From assembly GCF_002443155.1 (NCBI RefSeq), contig NZ_CP023667.1:1-64000 (forward strand): DNA of 64,000 nucleotides. Reading direction: 5' to 3'. The stretch is from Alcaligenes faecalis (GTDB lineage Bacteria > Pseudomonadota > Gammaproteobacteria > Burkholderiales > Burkholderiaceae_B). Made by a program: the position numbers and the translations under genes. This document shows, piece after piece, positions 49,616 through 59,286 of this stretch. The stretch's first letter is position 1. Each line of letters opens with the position of its first letter. The notes beneath the pieces were generated by a model that was not told the DNA's origin, did no database searches, and worked only from the letters and a program-made list of their open reading frames with translations.

Positions 49616-50404
49616 TTAGCCTTGGTCCAGTGTGGCACCGCCGTCCACGCGCAGGTCGGACAGGGTGATGTGGCTGGCGCGGTCCGAGAGCAGGAACAGC
49701 ACGGCTTCGGCGATTTCTTCGGGGGTGGCGATTTTTTGCAGGGGGATGCCCAGGCGGTAGTTCTCGCCGGAGCCCGCGATGACGGTTTCGCGCGAGCTGC
49801 CTTGTGCCCACATGGCTTGTTGCATGGGGGTGTCGGTGGAGCCGGGGGAGATGATGTTCACCCGGATGCCGTGTGGGGCCAGTTCCAGGCCCAGGCAGCG
49901 GCTCAGTTGGGTGACGGCGGCTTTGGAGGCGGCGTAGGCGCCCATGGCGATGCGTGGGGTGGCAGCGGAGTTGGAGCTGACGTTGACGATAGCACCTTGT
50001 TTGCGCTCGATCATGCCTTTGGCCACGTTGCGGCAGACGTTAAAGACGCCGGTGGTGTTGATGGCAAAGGTGCGATCCCATTGTTCGTTGCTCAGCTCGG
50101 TGATGCGGCCCATTTGCAGGACGCCCGCGACACAGGCCAAACGATGAATGGGGCCCAGTTTTTCCTGCCCTTGGGCCAGCGCTGCATCAACGGCATCGGC
50201 CTGGCTGATGTCGACCAGATGGCAGGAAACCCGATCACTGTATTCGGACTGACTCAGTTGGGTCAGGCCTTCTACGTCCAGGTCCAGGGCGATGACGCTG
50301 GCGCCTCGCTCCAGCAGTAGGTGGGTGACGGCAGCGCCAATGCCACGGGCTGCGCCCGTGACGGCGATGCATTCACCTGCAAATTCTTGTGCGCTAGTGC
50401 TCAT
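49616..50404 (-). CDS. entA: 2,3-dihydro-2,3-dihydroxybenzoate dehydrogenase
   Basis: The 262-residue short-chain dehydrogenase makes 2,3-dihydroxybenzoate, using NAD+. Motifs: TGAARGIGAAVTHLL at residues 16-30 (nucleotide site), the Ser in VSSNSAATPR, and the catalytic YAASKAAV. EntA identity rests on these plus the position after entC and entB. It is the last gene of the operon, 13 bp after entB. Confidence 0.93.
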   Translation of the reverse strand: MSTSAQEFAGECIAVTGAARGIGAAVTHLLLERGASVIALDLDVEGLTQLSQSEYSDRVSCHLVDISQADAVDAALAQGQEKLGPIHRLACVAGVLQMGRITELSNEQWDRTFAINTTGVFNVCRNVAKGMIERKQGAIVNVSSNSAATPRIAMGAYAASKAAVTQLSRCLGLELAPHGIRVNIISPGSTDTPMQQAMWAQGSSRETVIAGSGENYRLGIPLQKIATPEEIAEAVLFLLSDRASHITLSDLRVDGGATLDQG

Positions 50405-50417
50405 GTGTGCTTCCTGT

Positions 50418-51056
50418 TTAGCTTTGCAGGCTGTCCTGGATTTCGGCGCAGGTCAGGCTGACGCCGCAGCGTTGAGAGACGTGGCGGATGGCCATGTGGT
50501 GTTCTTCCAGCGAGAAGTCGGCAACGCCGTCAATGGCCAGGAAGGGCTGTACGTCTTGCATGAAGGCTTCCAGGGCAGTGGTCATGCAGCCGATGTGGGC
50601 GTAAACGCCGGTGATGATCAGCTGGTCTCGGCCCAGATTGCGCAGTTGCTCACGCAGGTCGGAGCGCTGGAAGGCGCTGTAGCGCCATTTGGTCAGCATG
50701 ATGTCCTGCTCGGCCGGTGTCAGCTCGGGCACGACAGCTTGCTGGGTGTGAAATTCGGTGGCGGTCAGGCCTGGGCCCCAGAAGTCGTTCAGCAGAGCAC
50801 GGTCTTTCTCGGGCTGCTCGGTGGGCTGGGCGGTGTAGAACACGGGAATTCCCAGCTTGTGGCACACGTCGCGCAGGGCGGCGATGCGTTCGATCAGCAT
50901 GGGGATAGGGGCCTGGCTCATATCGTATTTCTGCAGAAAGTAGGTCTGCATGTCGTGAATGAGCAGGGCGGCACGATTTGCCTGTGGACGCCAATTGACG
51001 CGGTTGGCTACGGGGGTTTGAGGCAGCTCGTAACTAGGCAAGGCGTGAATGGTCAT
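50418..51056 (-). CDS. entB: Isochorismatase (EntB isochorismatase domain only)
   Basis: The 212-residue product hydrolyses isochorismate to 2,3-dihydro-2,3-dihydroxybenzoate. The catalytic triad region is seen in LLIHDMQTYF (Asp), TKWRYSAF (Lys) and GVYAHIGCMTTALEAF (Cys). In E. coli EntB this domain is followed by an aryl carrier protein; here the protein stops at about residue 210 and the carrier is a separate gene at 59039-59284. It is 14 bp after entC. Confidence 0.94.
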   Translation of the reverse strand: MTIHALPSYELPQTPVANRVNWRPQANRAALLIHDMQTYFLQKYDMSQAPIPMLIERIAALRDVCHKLGIPVFYTAQPTEQPEKDRALLNDFWGPGLTATEFHTQQAVVPELTPAEQDIMLTKWRYSAFQRSDLREQLRNLGRDQLIITGVYAHIGCMTTALEAFMQDVQPFLAIDGVADFSLEEHHMAIRHVSQRCGVSLTCAEIQDSLQS

Positions 51057-51070
51057 GAATCGTGTCTCCG

Positions 51071-52276
51071 TTAAAGGGTTATGTCTTGTGCCAGACCCAG
51101 TGAGTTAATCAGGGTCATGAGTTTATTGCCGGTCTCCTGGCGCTCCAGGGCAGGGACGGAGCCGTCCACAATGCCGGCGCCAGCCGATAAGGTCAGGCCT
51201 TGCTGGGTGTAGTGGCCGCAACGGATGGCCACGGCCCATTCGCCGTTGCCTTCGTGGTCGTTCCAGCCGATCGCGCCCGCAAAGTAGCCGCGATCAAAGA
51301 CTTCGGTGGCTTCGATGGCCTGCATGGCGGGCTGGGTGGGCAGGCCGCAGACAGCTGGCGTGGGGTGCATGGCCAGCGCCAGCTCCAAAGAGCTGACGGA
51401 AGGGTTACGCAAACGGCCGCTGATACGGGTGGACAGGTGCCACAGGTTGGCGGTGCTGGTCAGGCTGGGGCCATCAGGTACTTCCATGGAGTCGCAGAAC
51501 TGGGAAAGGATACGCACCACGTCCTGAATGACGTAGGCATGTTCACGCAGGTCTTTGCTGGACGCCATCAAGGTTTCGGCGCTGGCCTGATCGCGTTGCG
51601 GATCGGCAAAGCGTGGGGCCGTACCTGCCAGCGGGTTGACGGTCACCAGGTTGCCTTGGCGGCGCACCAGCAGTTCGGGGCTGGCTCCAAAAAACAGGTC
51701 GGGATCGTGCGCCGGGCCGCTCGGCAGGGGCAGGGCGTAGGTATAGCCAGCCGGATTGCTGTGGAGCATATTGCTCAACACAGTCCGACGGTCCAGGGCT
51801 TCGTTCAGCGTGATGGTCACGGTACGGGCCATCACGGTTTTGGAAATGTTCTGTTCGCGCATCGTGGCCAGGATGCGGCTGACGCTTTCTTCATAGCCTT
51901 CGCCATCGGGCAGCAGGCTTTGGCTGGCAATGCTGTTGCCGGACTTGGCCAGCGGCGGACGCTGGACCGGACGCAGCAAGACGGGGTCGCGTCGGTATTC
52001 CTTGGGCACACGCAAATAGGCTTCGCGGGACGGGTTAAAGGGGATCACGCCCACTAACAGGGGCGCGTCCAGACCTTGTTGTGCGGCTTGCGACAGCAAG
52101 GTTCGGGCATCGTCCAGCAGTTGCCCCTGGGCATTATTGGTATGCCGCTCCAGTGCCGTGCCGTGTGCCATCAAACTGACGGTGGGAGAGGCAAATACGC
52201 TGCTGTCGACCCGGTAATGCTGTAACCATTCTTCAATGGCGGCAGGGCGGACTTGATCGTCGATACGGCTGTTCAT
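51071..52276 (-). CDS. entC: Isochorismate synthase
   Basis: The 401-residue product isomerises chorismate to isochorismate, the first dedicated step of catechol siderophore synthesis. It shares the chorismate-enzyme fold with TrpE: NPLAGTAPRFADPQRDQ, HAYVIQDVVRILSQF, HPTPAVCGLPTQPAM and the C-terminal AIRCGHYTQQGLTLSAGAGI. Order in the operon is YncE-like, entC, entB, entA. Confidence 0.95.
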   Translation of the reverse strand: MNSRIDDQVRPAAIEEWLQHYRVDSSVFASPTVSLMAHGTALERHTNNAQGQLLDDARTLLSQAAQQGLDAPLLVGVIPFNPSREAYLRVPKEYRRDPVLLRPVQRPPLAKSGNSIASQSLLPDGEGYEESVSRILATMREQNISKTVMARTVTITLNEALDRRTVLSNMLHSNPAGYTYALPLPSGPAHDPDLFFGASPELLVRRQGNLVTVNPLAGTAPRFADPQRDQASAETLMASSKDLREHAYVIQDVVRILSQFCDSMEVPDGPSLTSTANLWHLSTRISGRLRNPSVSSLELALAMHPTPAVCGLPTQPAMQAIEATEVFDRGYFAGAIGWNDHEGNGEWAVAIRCGHYTQQGLTLSAGAGIVDGSVPALERQETGNKLMTLINSLGLAQDITL

Positions 52277-52310
52277 AGGAGTCCTTTTTAAGGGCAGGGG
52301 TTTTGCCGTT

Positions 52311-52335
52311 GCGCCCCTTTTTTTGAAAGGGGCGC
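52311..52335. other. Hairpin between the YncE-like gene and entC
   Basis: GCGCCCCTTT (52311-52320) pairs with AAAGGGGCGC (52326-52335) around a 5-nt loop. On the minus strand no U-run follows, so it is more likely an RNA-processing or partial-attenuation hairpin than a full terminator. It sits 9 bp after the YncE-like stop, 35 bp before the entC start. Confidence 0.6.
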
Positions 52336-52344
52336 GTCGGGCGA

Positions 52345-53742
52345 TTACTTCAGGTGAAGACGCGTGATGCGGTCAGCGGTCTGGTCATCCTTGCCTTTGG
52401 ATTTGTTGACCACGTAGGCATTGCCTTCGCCATCCAGGGAAACGTGGTTGGGGAAGCTGCCACCGTCCAGGTTGGCAACAATTTCGCCCTTGCCGTTCAC
52501 GGCGGTCACGGTGCCAGCACCGCGCGAGGCCACGTAAGCCAGGGATGTCTTGGGATCGAACACCACGTTCAGAGCGCCAGCGCCGATCTTGATGTCGTGC
52601 TGAACGGAGCCGTCTTTGGCGTTCAGGATCAGCAGGTTGTCGCTGCCCTGGGCGGTGATGTAGACCTGATCATTCTTGCTGTCTACCGACACGCCAGCCA
52701 GACCACGTGCGCCAGGTACGGGGAACACGGTTTGGGCATTGTCGTTTTTCAGGTCAACAATGATCAGCTCGTTGGTGCTGGCGCTGACGGTGTACAGACG
52801 GTCTTTTTCAGCATCCAGAACCAGGCTCATGGTGCCGGGTTTGTTGCGGGTTTTCGATTGCAGTTCAATCGGGTCCAGCTGAGTCAGCTTTTTGGTATCG
52901 AACACGGCCAGGGTGTCAGCACCGGGCGAGGATACGTAGGCACGGTCGGCTTTCTCGTCCACAACGACATCACGTGGGTGGCTGACCACGCCGTCTTCAA
53001 ATTGCTTGACCAGTTTCAGGTCTTTTTGGCTGTACACAGCCACAGAGCTGCTGCGGGTGTTGGTAACCCAGACATTGCCTTGCTTGTCGTCCACGTCCAC
53101 GCCGTAAACGGCTTGAACCTGGCCATCATCACGGCCTTTTTGGGCGGCGGGTGTCACGCTGGCTTCAACAGCCAGGGTCTTGGGGTTAACTTTGACCAGC
53201 TGCGATTGCTTGACCGGCGGGCGGCCCACGGCGGAAGTCACGAACAGCACTTTGTTCTTGGGGCTGTAAGCGCTTTGGTACAAGCCGGGCACCAGGTGCT
53301 GGGATTGCAGTTCAAATTTGTCCTGGCCGCTCAGTTCAACTTTAGGAGAAACCTTCAGGTTGAAGATGCCGGCGGTAGAGGGCTTGCTGACCTGCATGAC
53401 CACGGGGTGCACGCCAACGGCGGCTTCGGCAGGAATGGCAACGGTGGTGCTCAGATTGCCTTCTTTGTCAGCGACCAGCGCTTGAGGTGTCAGAGTGTGG
53501 CCGTTTTGCAGCAGGATCACTTCCTGGCCGGGTGTAAAACCACGGCCAGCCAGTTGAGCCTCGGTGCCTGCATAAACTACACCAGCGGCATTGAGCGAAC
53601 CGCGAAAGTCAGCATCAGGCTGGTCAAAGGCGGGCGCAGCAAAAGCGTTGGCCAGAGACAGGGACAGGACGGCTGCGCTCAGGCCGGCCTTGCGCAGCAG
53701 TGCAGCGGGGGTACGGCGAATGCAATTGACATTGATTAGCAT
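52345..53742 (-). CDS. Exported YncE-like beta-propeller protein
   Basis: The 465-residue product has a signal peptide (residues 1-35, ending AFA) and a seven-bladed beta-propeller of the YVTN/YncE type, with repeats such as GVDVDDKQGNVWVTNTRS, HPRDVVVDEKADRAYVSS and GVSVDSKNDQVYIT. YncE of E. coli is periplasmic, iron-regulated by Fur and binds single-stranded DNA in vitro; its role is unclear. Its place inside a siderophore operon suggests a job in iron acquisition. AGGA lies 8 nt before the ATG. Confidence 0.85.
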   Translation of the reverse strand: MLINVNCIRRTPAALLRKAGLSAAVLSLSLANAFAAPAFDQPDADFRGSLNAAGVVYAGTEAQLAGRGFTPGQEVILLQNGHTLTPQALVADKEGNLSTTVAIPAEAAVGVHPVVMQVSKPSTAGIFNLKVSPKVELSGQDKFELQSQHLVPGLYQSAYSPKNKVLFVTSAVGRPPVKQSQLVKVNPKTLAVEASVTPAAQKGRDDGQVQAVYGVDVDDKQGNVWVTNTRSSSVAVYSQKDLKLVKQFEDGVVSHPRDVVVDEKADRAYVSSPGADTLAVFDTKKLTQLDPIELQSKTRNKPGTMSLVLDAEKDRLYTVSASTNELIIVDLKNDNAQTVFPVPGARGLAGVSVDSKNDQVYITAQGSDNLLILNAKDGSVQHDIKIGAGALNVVFDPKTSLAYVASRGAGTVTAVNGKGEIVANLDGGSFPNHVSLDGEGNAYVVNKSKGKDDQTADRITRLHLK

Positions 53743-53839
53743 CTTTTAATCCTAAATAAAGGTTCGGTCGACAAGACGGTCCATGTAGGAGATCTTTCTA
53801 CAGGCGTGCAGCAGGCGTGGGTAGAACAAAATCGAGATG
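53743..53839 (-). promoter_or_regulatory. 97-bp gap between the exporter and the YncE-like gene
   Basis: This is the longest gap inside the ent operon and the likely place for a second promoter. I find no convincing Fur box or -35/-10 pair. Confidence 0.3.
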
Positions 53840-55090
53840 TCAGGCATTGGGTGGGCCATCCTGTTTGCTGGCCGAACGCAGGCCTTGGTTGAACACGCCG
53901 AAACCACAGGCGACAGCGGCGCAGGCCAGGCCACCGACGGCCACGGCGACGGCCGGGCCAAGCAGGCGGGACAGATAACCCATTTGCATGTTGCCCAGGG
54001 CCTGGCCCAGGGAATATTGCGTCATCCACAGGCTGGAAACACGTCCCAGCAGGTAATCGGGGGTGTGGTGCTGAACCAGCGCCATGCGCATGATTTTGGA
54101 GATGGTGTCGGCAGCGCCCATGATGGCCAGGCAGATCAGCGCCCACCACAGCGTGGTTTGCAGGGACAGGGCCGCAACCGCCAGGCCCCAGATCAGCACG
54201 GCAAGCACAATGGCGGCGCCGGGGCGGGACACTTGGCGGCACCAGCCGCTGGACAGGGCAGCCAGCGTGGCACCGACGGCCGGAGCGGCGTAGAGATAGC
54301 CGGTGGCGGTGGCACCCATCTTCAAAATGGTGTCGCCCCATTCGGGCATCAAAGCCAGAGGCGTCGCCAGAATCAGGGCGGCCAGATCAATCAGCAGCAG
54401 GGCGCGCAGCAAGGGGTGGCTGGCGACAAAGGTCAGCCCATCGCGCAGGGACTGGAAGGCATTTTTCTGTGGCTGCTTGCCGGCTTGCGGAGGCAAGGGC
54501 GGCAGAGCACGCAAGAGCAAAGGGGTGACGATGACACCGCACAGCACGATCACGTAGCAGAACACCAGGCCAGGGCCTGCAATCAGTACGCCTGCCAGTG
54601 CGGGGCCGATAATGCCGCCCAATTGCATGGCCAGACCGGACAGCGCAGCCGCAGCGGCCAGCTTGTCACGACCGACCAGCGCCGGGGTGGCCGACATCAT
54701 GGCCGGAACGCTGATCCCGCCTGCTGCGCCACCAATGGCCGCAGCGACATAAATCAGCCAGACCTGGGGGTTGGGCAAGAGCGTATTGAGCAGGAACAGC
54801 ACCACGCTGATGATGTAGACACTGCGCGACCAGACCATCAGGCTGCGCCTGTCCATGCGGTCCGACAAGACACCGCCGGCAATCAGTGCCAGCACCATGG
54901 GGGTGGCCATGGACACGTTCAGGAAGGCAACGGCCACACTGGATTTGGTCAGATCATAAAGCTGCACGCTGGCAGCCACCATTAACATGCCGGTGACCAG
55001 CACCGTGGCGGCCCGAGCGAAGTAGGCAAAGCGGAATGCCCGACTTTCGATTAGTGGCGAGATATCCAGAAAGAAACGTCTTACAGACAT
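53840..55090 (-). CDS. entS: MFS siderophore exporter, EntS-like
   Basis: The 416-residue product has 12 hydrophobic segments and the MFS loop motif DRMDRRSL between helices 2 and 3. It resembles EntS, which exports enterobactin from the cytoplasm. It lies 3 bp after entF and so is co-transcribed with it. The gene name rests on fold and context; another catecholate could be the cargo. Confidence 0.87.
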   Translation of the reverse strand: MSVRRFFLDISPLIESRAFRFAYFARAATVLVTGMLMVAASVQLYDLTKSSVAVAFLNVSMATPMVLALIAGGVLSDRMDRRSLMVWSRSVYIISVVLFLLNTLLPNPQVWLIYVAAAIGGAAGGISVPAMMSATPALVGRDKLAAAAALSGLAMQLGGIIGPALAGVLIAGPGLVFCYVIVLCGVIVTPLLLRALPPLPPQAGKQPQKNAFQSLRDGLTFVASHPLLRALLLIDLAALILATPLALMPEWGDTILKMGATATGYLYAAPAVGATLAALSSGWCRQVSRPGAAIVLAVLIWGLAVAALSLQTTLWWALICLAIMGAADTISKIMRMALVQHHTPDYLLGRVSSLWMTQYSLGQALGNMQMGYLSRLLGPAVAVAVGGLACAAVACGFGVFNQGLRSASKQDGPPNA

Positions 55091-55093
55091 GGC

Positions 55094-58000
55094 TTATACA
55101 TCGAGTTCAGGTTGGGCTTGTGCCTGTTCGGCAAAAGCCATGGCCGATTCCATCAGCGGGGCCATGATGGCCACGGCTTCAGTACCGGTCAAATGAGCGT
55201 GCAAGGAGGCAATGTCATGCACGTCCAGCTGCCCTGCATAGGGCTTCCACAAATCGGGATGCAATTGTTTGCCTGCGTGGTCCAGCGCCGCACGGAAGTA
55301 CAGCATGGGGCCGTCATAGGCGTGATGCTCGTACAGACGCACCAGACGGTTATTGTTCTCCACCACCTGGAATACGCTGTCCAGACGTGTGTCGGGCAAC
55401 TCGGCCAGCGGGTGACCGCTGCGCTTGAGGAAGTCCACCACGCCCTGACGGGTCAGGGAAACGTCGGGCAAGCTGTCCGGGTCATGGCCTGCGATATGCA
55501 GCAGGGCCTTGTAGATGGCGTTGGGCTCGGGAGGCGGTTCATTACGCCACGCATCGCTGGGGTAGGCGTCCAGCAAGGACAACATGCCCACTAGTTGACC
55601 GCGACGGCGCAGCTCTACGGCCATGGCCTGAGCAATAATGCCGCCCACGGACCAGCCTGCCAGATGGTAGGGGCCGTGCGGCTGAACTTGCTCGATACGA
55701 TCCACATAAACTTTGGCCATGGCGTCCAGGTTGCCATCCAGACCCAGCGAGGCGTCAGACAGCACGCTGGCTTGCAAACCATAGACAGCACGGCCTGGAG
55801 GAAGGTGACGCGCCAGCGCGCCATAGCACCAGGACAGGCCACCGGCCGGGTGAATCACGAACAGTGCAGGCTGATCGCTCGGTGCCGGACGCAAGGTGAT
55901 GATGGGACCAAAACCGTCCGCGGCTGCACTGCCTGCCTGATCCAGATGCTTGGCCAGGCGGGCAATGGTGGGGTATTCAAAAATAGTGCCAATCGACACG
56001 GCCTGACCGCGCGCTTCACGCAGCAGCAAGGCCAGCTTGGCGGCCAGCAAGGAGTGTCCGCCCAGGGCGAAGAAGTCGTCGTCGGCGTAAAACGCCTCGC
56101 TGCTTTCCAGCACGGTGGCGAAGGCCGCGGCGATTTGGTGTTGAGTGGCTCCTTCCAGCGGCAAGCCAGCCGAACGTGCCTGCAAGGCAGGGACGGGCAG
56201 GGCCTTGCGATCCAGCTTGCCGTTGGCCGTCACCGGCAAGGCATCCAGGCTGATCCATGCGCTGGGCACCATGTAGGACGGCAAGTGCTCGCCTACATAA
56301 GCGGCCAGTGTGTTGTCCGTGCACTGGCTGCCTGCTTGCGGCACCCAGTAAGCCACAATCGCCATCTGACCGGGTATGTCTTCACGGGCAATCACGGCTA
56401 CGTGGGCCACATCGGGGTGGCGCGCCAGCAAAGCTTCGATCTCACCCAGCTCGATACGTTGGCCACGCAGCTTGATCTGGTGATCGGAGCGGCCCAGGAA
56501 AATAACCGCGCCATCCTCACGCCAGCGGGCCACATCGCCGGTGGCGTACATGCGGTCGCCATGCAGGGCATAAGGATCGGGCACGAAACGTTCTTCTGTC
56601 AGATCCGGGCGGCCCCAGTAGCCTTGCGCCAGCTGACGGCCAGCCAGATACAGATGACCGGCCACACCGGGCGGCACGGGCTGCAATTGCTCGTCCAGAA
56701 TGTACAGAGCGGTGTTCCATACGGGGAAACCGATAGGCACAGGCTGGGATTTGTCGTCGCGCGAAGCAGGCCAGTAGGACACGTCCACGGCGGCTTCGGT
56801 AGGGCCGTACAGATTGTGTAGCTCGGCGTTCAGCAGGGAGTGGAAGCGGTCGCGGGTAGCGGCCGACAGCTCTTCTCCGCTACAAAACACTAGACGCGGC
56901 GCCAGTCCACGAGCGGCAGGCTCATCCAGGAAGGCGCTGAGCATGGAGGGCACAAAGTGCAGCACCGTGATGCTCTGTTCGCGCATCAAGCGGGCAATAT
57001 GGGCCGGATCGCGGTGCGCTTGTGGCGGGGCCACGACCAGGGTCGCACCCGACAGGAAGGGCAGGAAGAACTCCCACACCGACACGTCAAAGGTGGCCGG
57101 GGTCTTTTGCAAGATGCGATCACCGGCACCAATGCCGTAATGGGTTTGCATCCACACCAGACGGTTGACGATGGCGTCGTGGTTGACCAGCACGCCTTTG
57201 GGTGTGCCGGTAGAGCCGGAGGTGTAGATCAGGTAAGAGGGATCGTGCGGACCTGCGGCGGTCCAGGTTTTTGCACTGCAAGCTTGTTCAGGCTGAGGAA
57301 CCAGCAGGGTGGCGTTCAGCGTGCAATCGGGCTGGCCGACCAGCAGGCGCGGTTGAGCAGCCTGCAAGATGGTGTTCAGGCGATCGGCAGGCTGGTCCAG
57401 ATCCAGTGGCAAGTAGGCGGCACCGGCACGATGAATGGCCAGCAAGGACAGCACCAGCTCCAGCGAGCGGGGCAGGGCCACGGCGACGATATCGCCGGTC
57501 TGCACACCGGCCAGACGCAGTTGCGCGGCCAGATTGGCGGTTTGCTCGTCGATCTGGGCGTAGCTGAGCTTCTTGCCTTCAAATTCCAGGCCGCTTTGTT
57601 CCGGGTGAGCCTGCAACTGGGCGTGGATCAGTGCCCACAGCGTTGTTTCAGGAACCGGGTGGGCGGTCTGGTTGACGGTCTCAATCCAGTGGTGGTGTTC
57701 GGCATCCGTCAAGGTCGGCACGGCAGACAGGGTTTCAGCCTGCAAAGCACGCAGCAGGAACTGCTCCAGACGGACCAGATGGGTTTGAATCTGCTCTTCG
57801 GTGTACAGACGCGGGTTGGCTTCCACTTCCAGGCGCAGGCCACCGGCATCGGGCTGAGCGCGGAAGGTGAAGTTCAAGTCTTCCACGGGGCCAGCGCACA
57901 GCACGGTCTGGCTGGCGGTCAGACCCGCTTGTTCGTAGGGGGCATCGAAAGGCAGCACGTTGATGATGGGCCCGTGCAGACGACGCATGCCGCCCAGCAA

Positions 58001-59017
58001 GCCCAGATCACGGCGCAGTTGCTCACTGCGGTAGCGTCCATGACGACGCGCTTGACGCAGAGCCTTGGAAACCTGAATCAGGTACTGATTCAAAGGCTGG
58101 GACTCGTCGATATGCAAGCGCAGCGGAGCCACGTTCATCACGGTGGAGACGATACGGGCGCTGATATGGCCCAGACGGCCCATCCAGGGCACGCCTACCG
58201 TGCATTCGTCCTGGCGAGTGTGACGGCGCACATAGGCGGCAGTCAGACCTGTCAGAATGTCTGGCCAGCTGATGTCGCTGCTTTGTGCCAATGCTTGCAG
58301 GCTGGCTGTCAGCTCGGGCGTGACGGCGCTGCGTGCCAGCAGGAAATGATGGTCGCTCAAGGCCTGGGATTCGCTCAGGCTTTGGGCGGGCTCTGCATCG
58401 CTCAAGGTGTCCAGCCAGAACTGTCTGTCCTTGCTGCGGCGCTCGCTCTCCCGATAGTTTTGGTCGTCATCCTGCAAGAGGGCGAACGATTCCAGCTCAT
58501 GCCCATGATCTTCACGGCCGCTTAGCAAGGCCTTGTAGAGCTTGACCACGCGCGTCTCGATCAGCGCCATGCCATAGCCGTCGGCGGCCAGGTGATGGAT
58601 ACGCTGATACCAGAGATGGTGCTTGGGCCCCAGCACAAACAGAATGTGCCGTGCCAGTGGCGCAACGGTCGGGTCCAGCGGTGTGCGCAGGTCGGCCATC
58701 AACTGGGTTTGGGCCTGTTCGGCACCGTCTGCATGGGCAGACAGGTCCACAATTTCCAGCTGAATTGGCTCTTGCGGACGCAGGTACTGGGCCGGGCCAT
58801 CGGGTGTGTCCACCATGCGCAAGGTCAAGGCATCGGCTTCGGCCAGCGTCAGATTGATGGCTTGCGCAAACAGGGCAGTGTCCAGCGCCGAGTGGATATG
58901 GGTGCAATGCCCGGTGTTGAAAATCGGGTTGAGCGGGTCCAAACGCTGGGCGTACCACAGACCTTCTTGTGCTTCGGTCAGGGGGCGCAATGGCAGTTCG
59001 GAAGGGGAGCTAAACAT
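55094..59017 (-). CDS. entF: Non-ribosomal peptide synthetase EntF (serine module)
   Basis: The 1307-residue protein is organised C-A-T-TE, like E. coli EntF (1293 aa). The condensation domain has HHLAADG at residues 141-147. The adenylation domain has YTSGSTGTPKG, and its pocket residues read D, V, W, H, F, S, L, V, D, the serine code. The carrier domain has FFALGGHSLLAAK, and the thioesterase has AGWSVGG with the active-site Ser. It should join 2,3-dihydroxybenzoyl groups to serine and release a cyclic triserine lactone. All catalytic motifs are intact. Confidence 0.95.
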   Translation of the reverse strand: MFSSPSELPLRPLTEAQEGLWYAQRLDPLNPIFNTGHCTHIHSALDTALFAQAINLTLAEADALTLRMVDTPDGPAQYLRPQEPIQLEIVDLSAHADGAEQAQTQLMADLRTPLDPTVAPLARHILFVLGPKHHLWYQRIHHLAADGYGMALIETRVVKLYKALLSGREDHGHELESFALLQDDDQNYRESERRSKDRQFWLDTLSDAEPAQSLSESQALSDHHFLLARSAVTPELTASLQALAQSSDISWPDILTGLTAAYVRRHTRQDECTVGVPWMGRLGHISARIVSTVMNVAPLRLHIDESQPLNQYLIQVSKALRQARRHGRYRSEQLRRDLGLLGGMRRLHGPIINVLPFDAPYEQAGLTASQTVLCAGPVEDLNFTFRAQPDAGGLRLEVEANPRLYTEEQIQTHLVRLEQFLLRALQAETLSAVPTLTDAEHHHWIETVNQTAHPVPETTLWALIHAQLQAHPEQSGLEFEGKKLSYAQIDEQTANLAAQLRLAGVQTGDIVAVALPRSLELVLSLLAIHRAGAAYLPLDLDQPADRLNTILQAAQPRLLVGQPDCTLNATLLVPQPEQACSAKTWTAAGPHDPSYLIYTSGSTGTPKGVLVNHDAIVNRLVWMQTHYGIGAGDRILQKTPATFDVSVWEFFLPFLSGATLVVAPPQAHRDPAHIARLMREQSITVLHFVPSMLSAFLDEPAARGLAPRLVFCSGEELSAATRDRFHSLLNAELHNLYGPTEAAVDVSYWPASRDDKSQPVPIGFPVWNTALYILDEQLQPVPPGVAGHLYLAGRQLAQGYWGRPDLTEERFVPDPYALHGDRMYATGDVARWREDGAVIFLGRSDHQIKLRGQRIELGEIEALLARHPDVAHVAVIAREDIPGQMAIVAYWVPQAGSQCTDNTLAAYVGEHLPSYMVPSAWISLDALPVTANGKLDRKALPVPALQARSAGLPLEGATQHQIAAAFATVLESSEAFYADDDFFALGGHSLLAAKLALLLREARGQAVSIGTIFEYPTIARLAKHLDQAGSAAADGFGPIITLRPAPSDQPALFVIHPAGGLSWCYGALARHLPPGRAVYGLQASVLSDASLGLDGNLDAMAKVYVDRIEQVQPHGPYHLAGWSVGGIIAQAMAVELRRRGQLVGMLSLLDAYPSDAWRNEPPPEPNAIYKALLHIAGHDPDSLPDVSLTRQGVVDFLKRSGHPLAELPDTRLDSVFQVVENNNRLVRLYEHHAYDGPMLYFRAALDHAGKQLHPDLWKPYAGQLDVHDIASLHAHLTGTEAVAIMAPLMESAMAFAEQAQAQPELDV

Positions 59018-59038
59018 AAGCGTGTTGCAGTAAGAAAA

Positions 59039-59284
59039 TCAGCGGCCGTTTTGTTGGGCACGCTCGATCAGCGACCACCATTGGCCCAGAGTGACGACCG
59101 AGGCCATTTCGGAAAACTCGATAGGAGCGCCGGCTTCGCGCCAGCGGGTGGCCAGTGTCATGACACGCATGGAATCCAGGCCCAGATCGATCAGGTTGTC
59201 GTCGTCCAGAATGTCCTGCGGGTCTTCATGCAGCATGGCGGCAATGTCTTGCCGCATGCGTTCCAGGGTAAGTGCAGTACTCAT
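59039..59284 (-). CDS. Free-standing aryl carrier protein
   Basis: The 81-residue protein carries the phosphopantetheine site LGLDSMR (Ser38) and matches aryl carrier proteins of catecholate siderophore pathways. In E. coli this is the C-terminal domain of EntB; here it is a separate gene between entE and entF, 2 nt after the entE stop. It should receive 2,3-dihydroxybenzoate from EntE and hand it to EntF after loading by the PPTase at 60969-61655. I start at the ATG at 59284. Confidence 0.93.
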   Translation of the reverse strand: MSTALTLERMRQDIAAMLHEDPQDILDDDNLIDLGLDSMRVMTLATRWREAGAPIEFSEMASVVTLGQWWSLIERAQQNGR

Positions 59285-59286
59285 GA

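Noticed and set aside
49398..49811. Frames within the 231-bp palindrome
   Set aside because: They arise from GC-rich inverted-repeat sequence; products are Arg/Pro/His-rich and extend into entA in the wrong frame.
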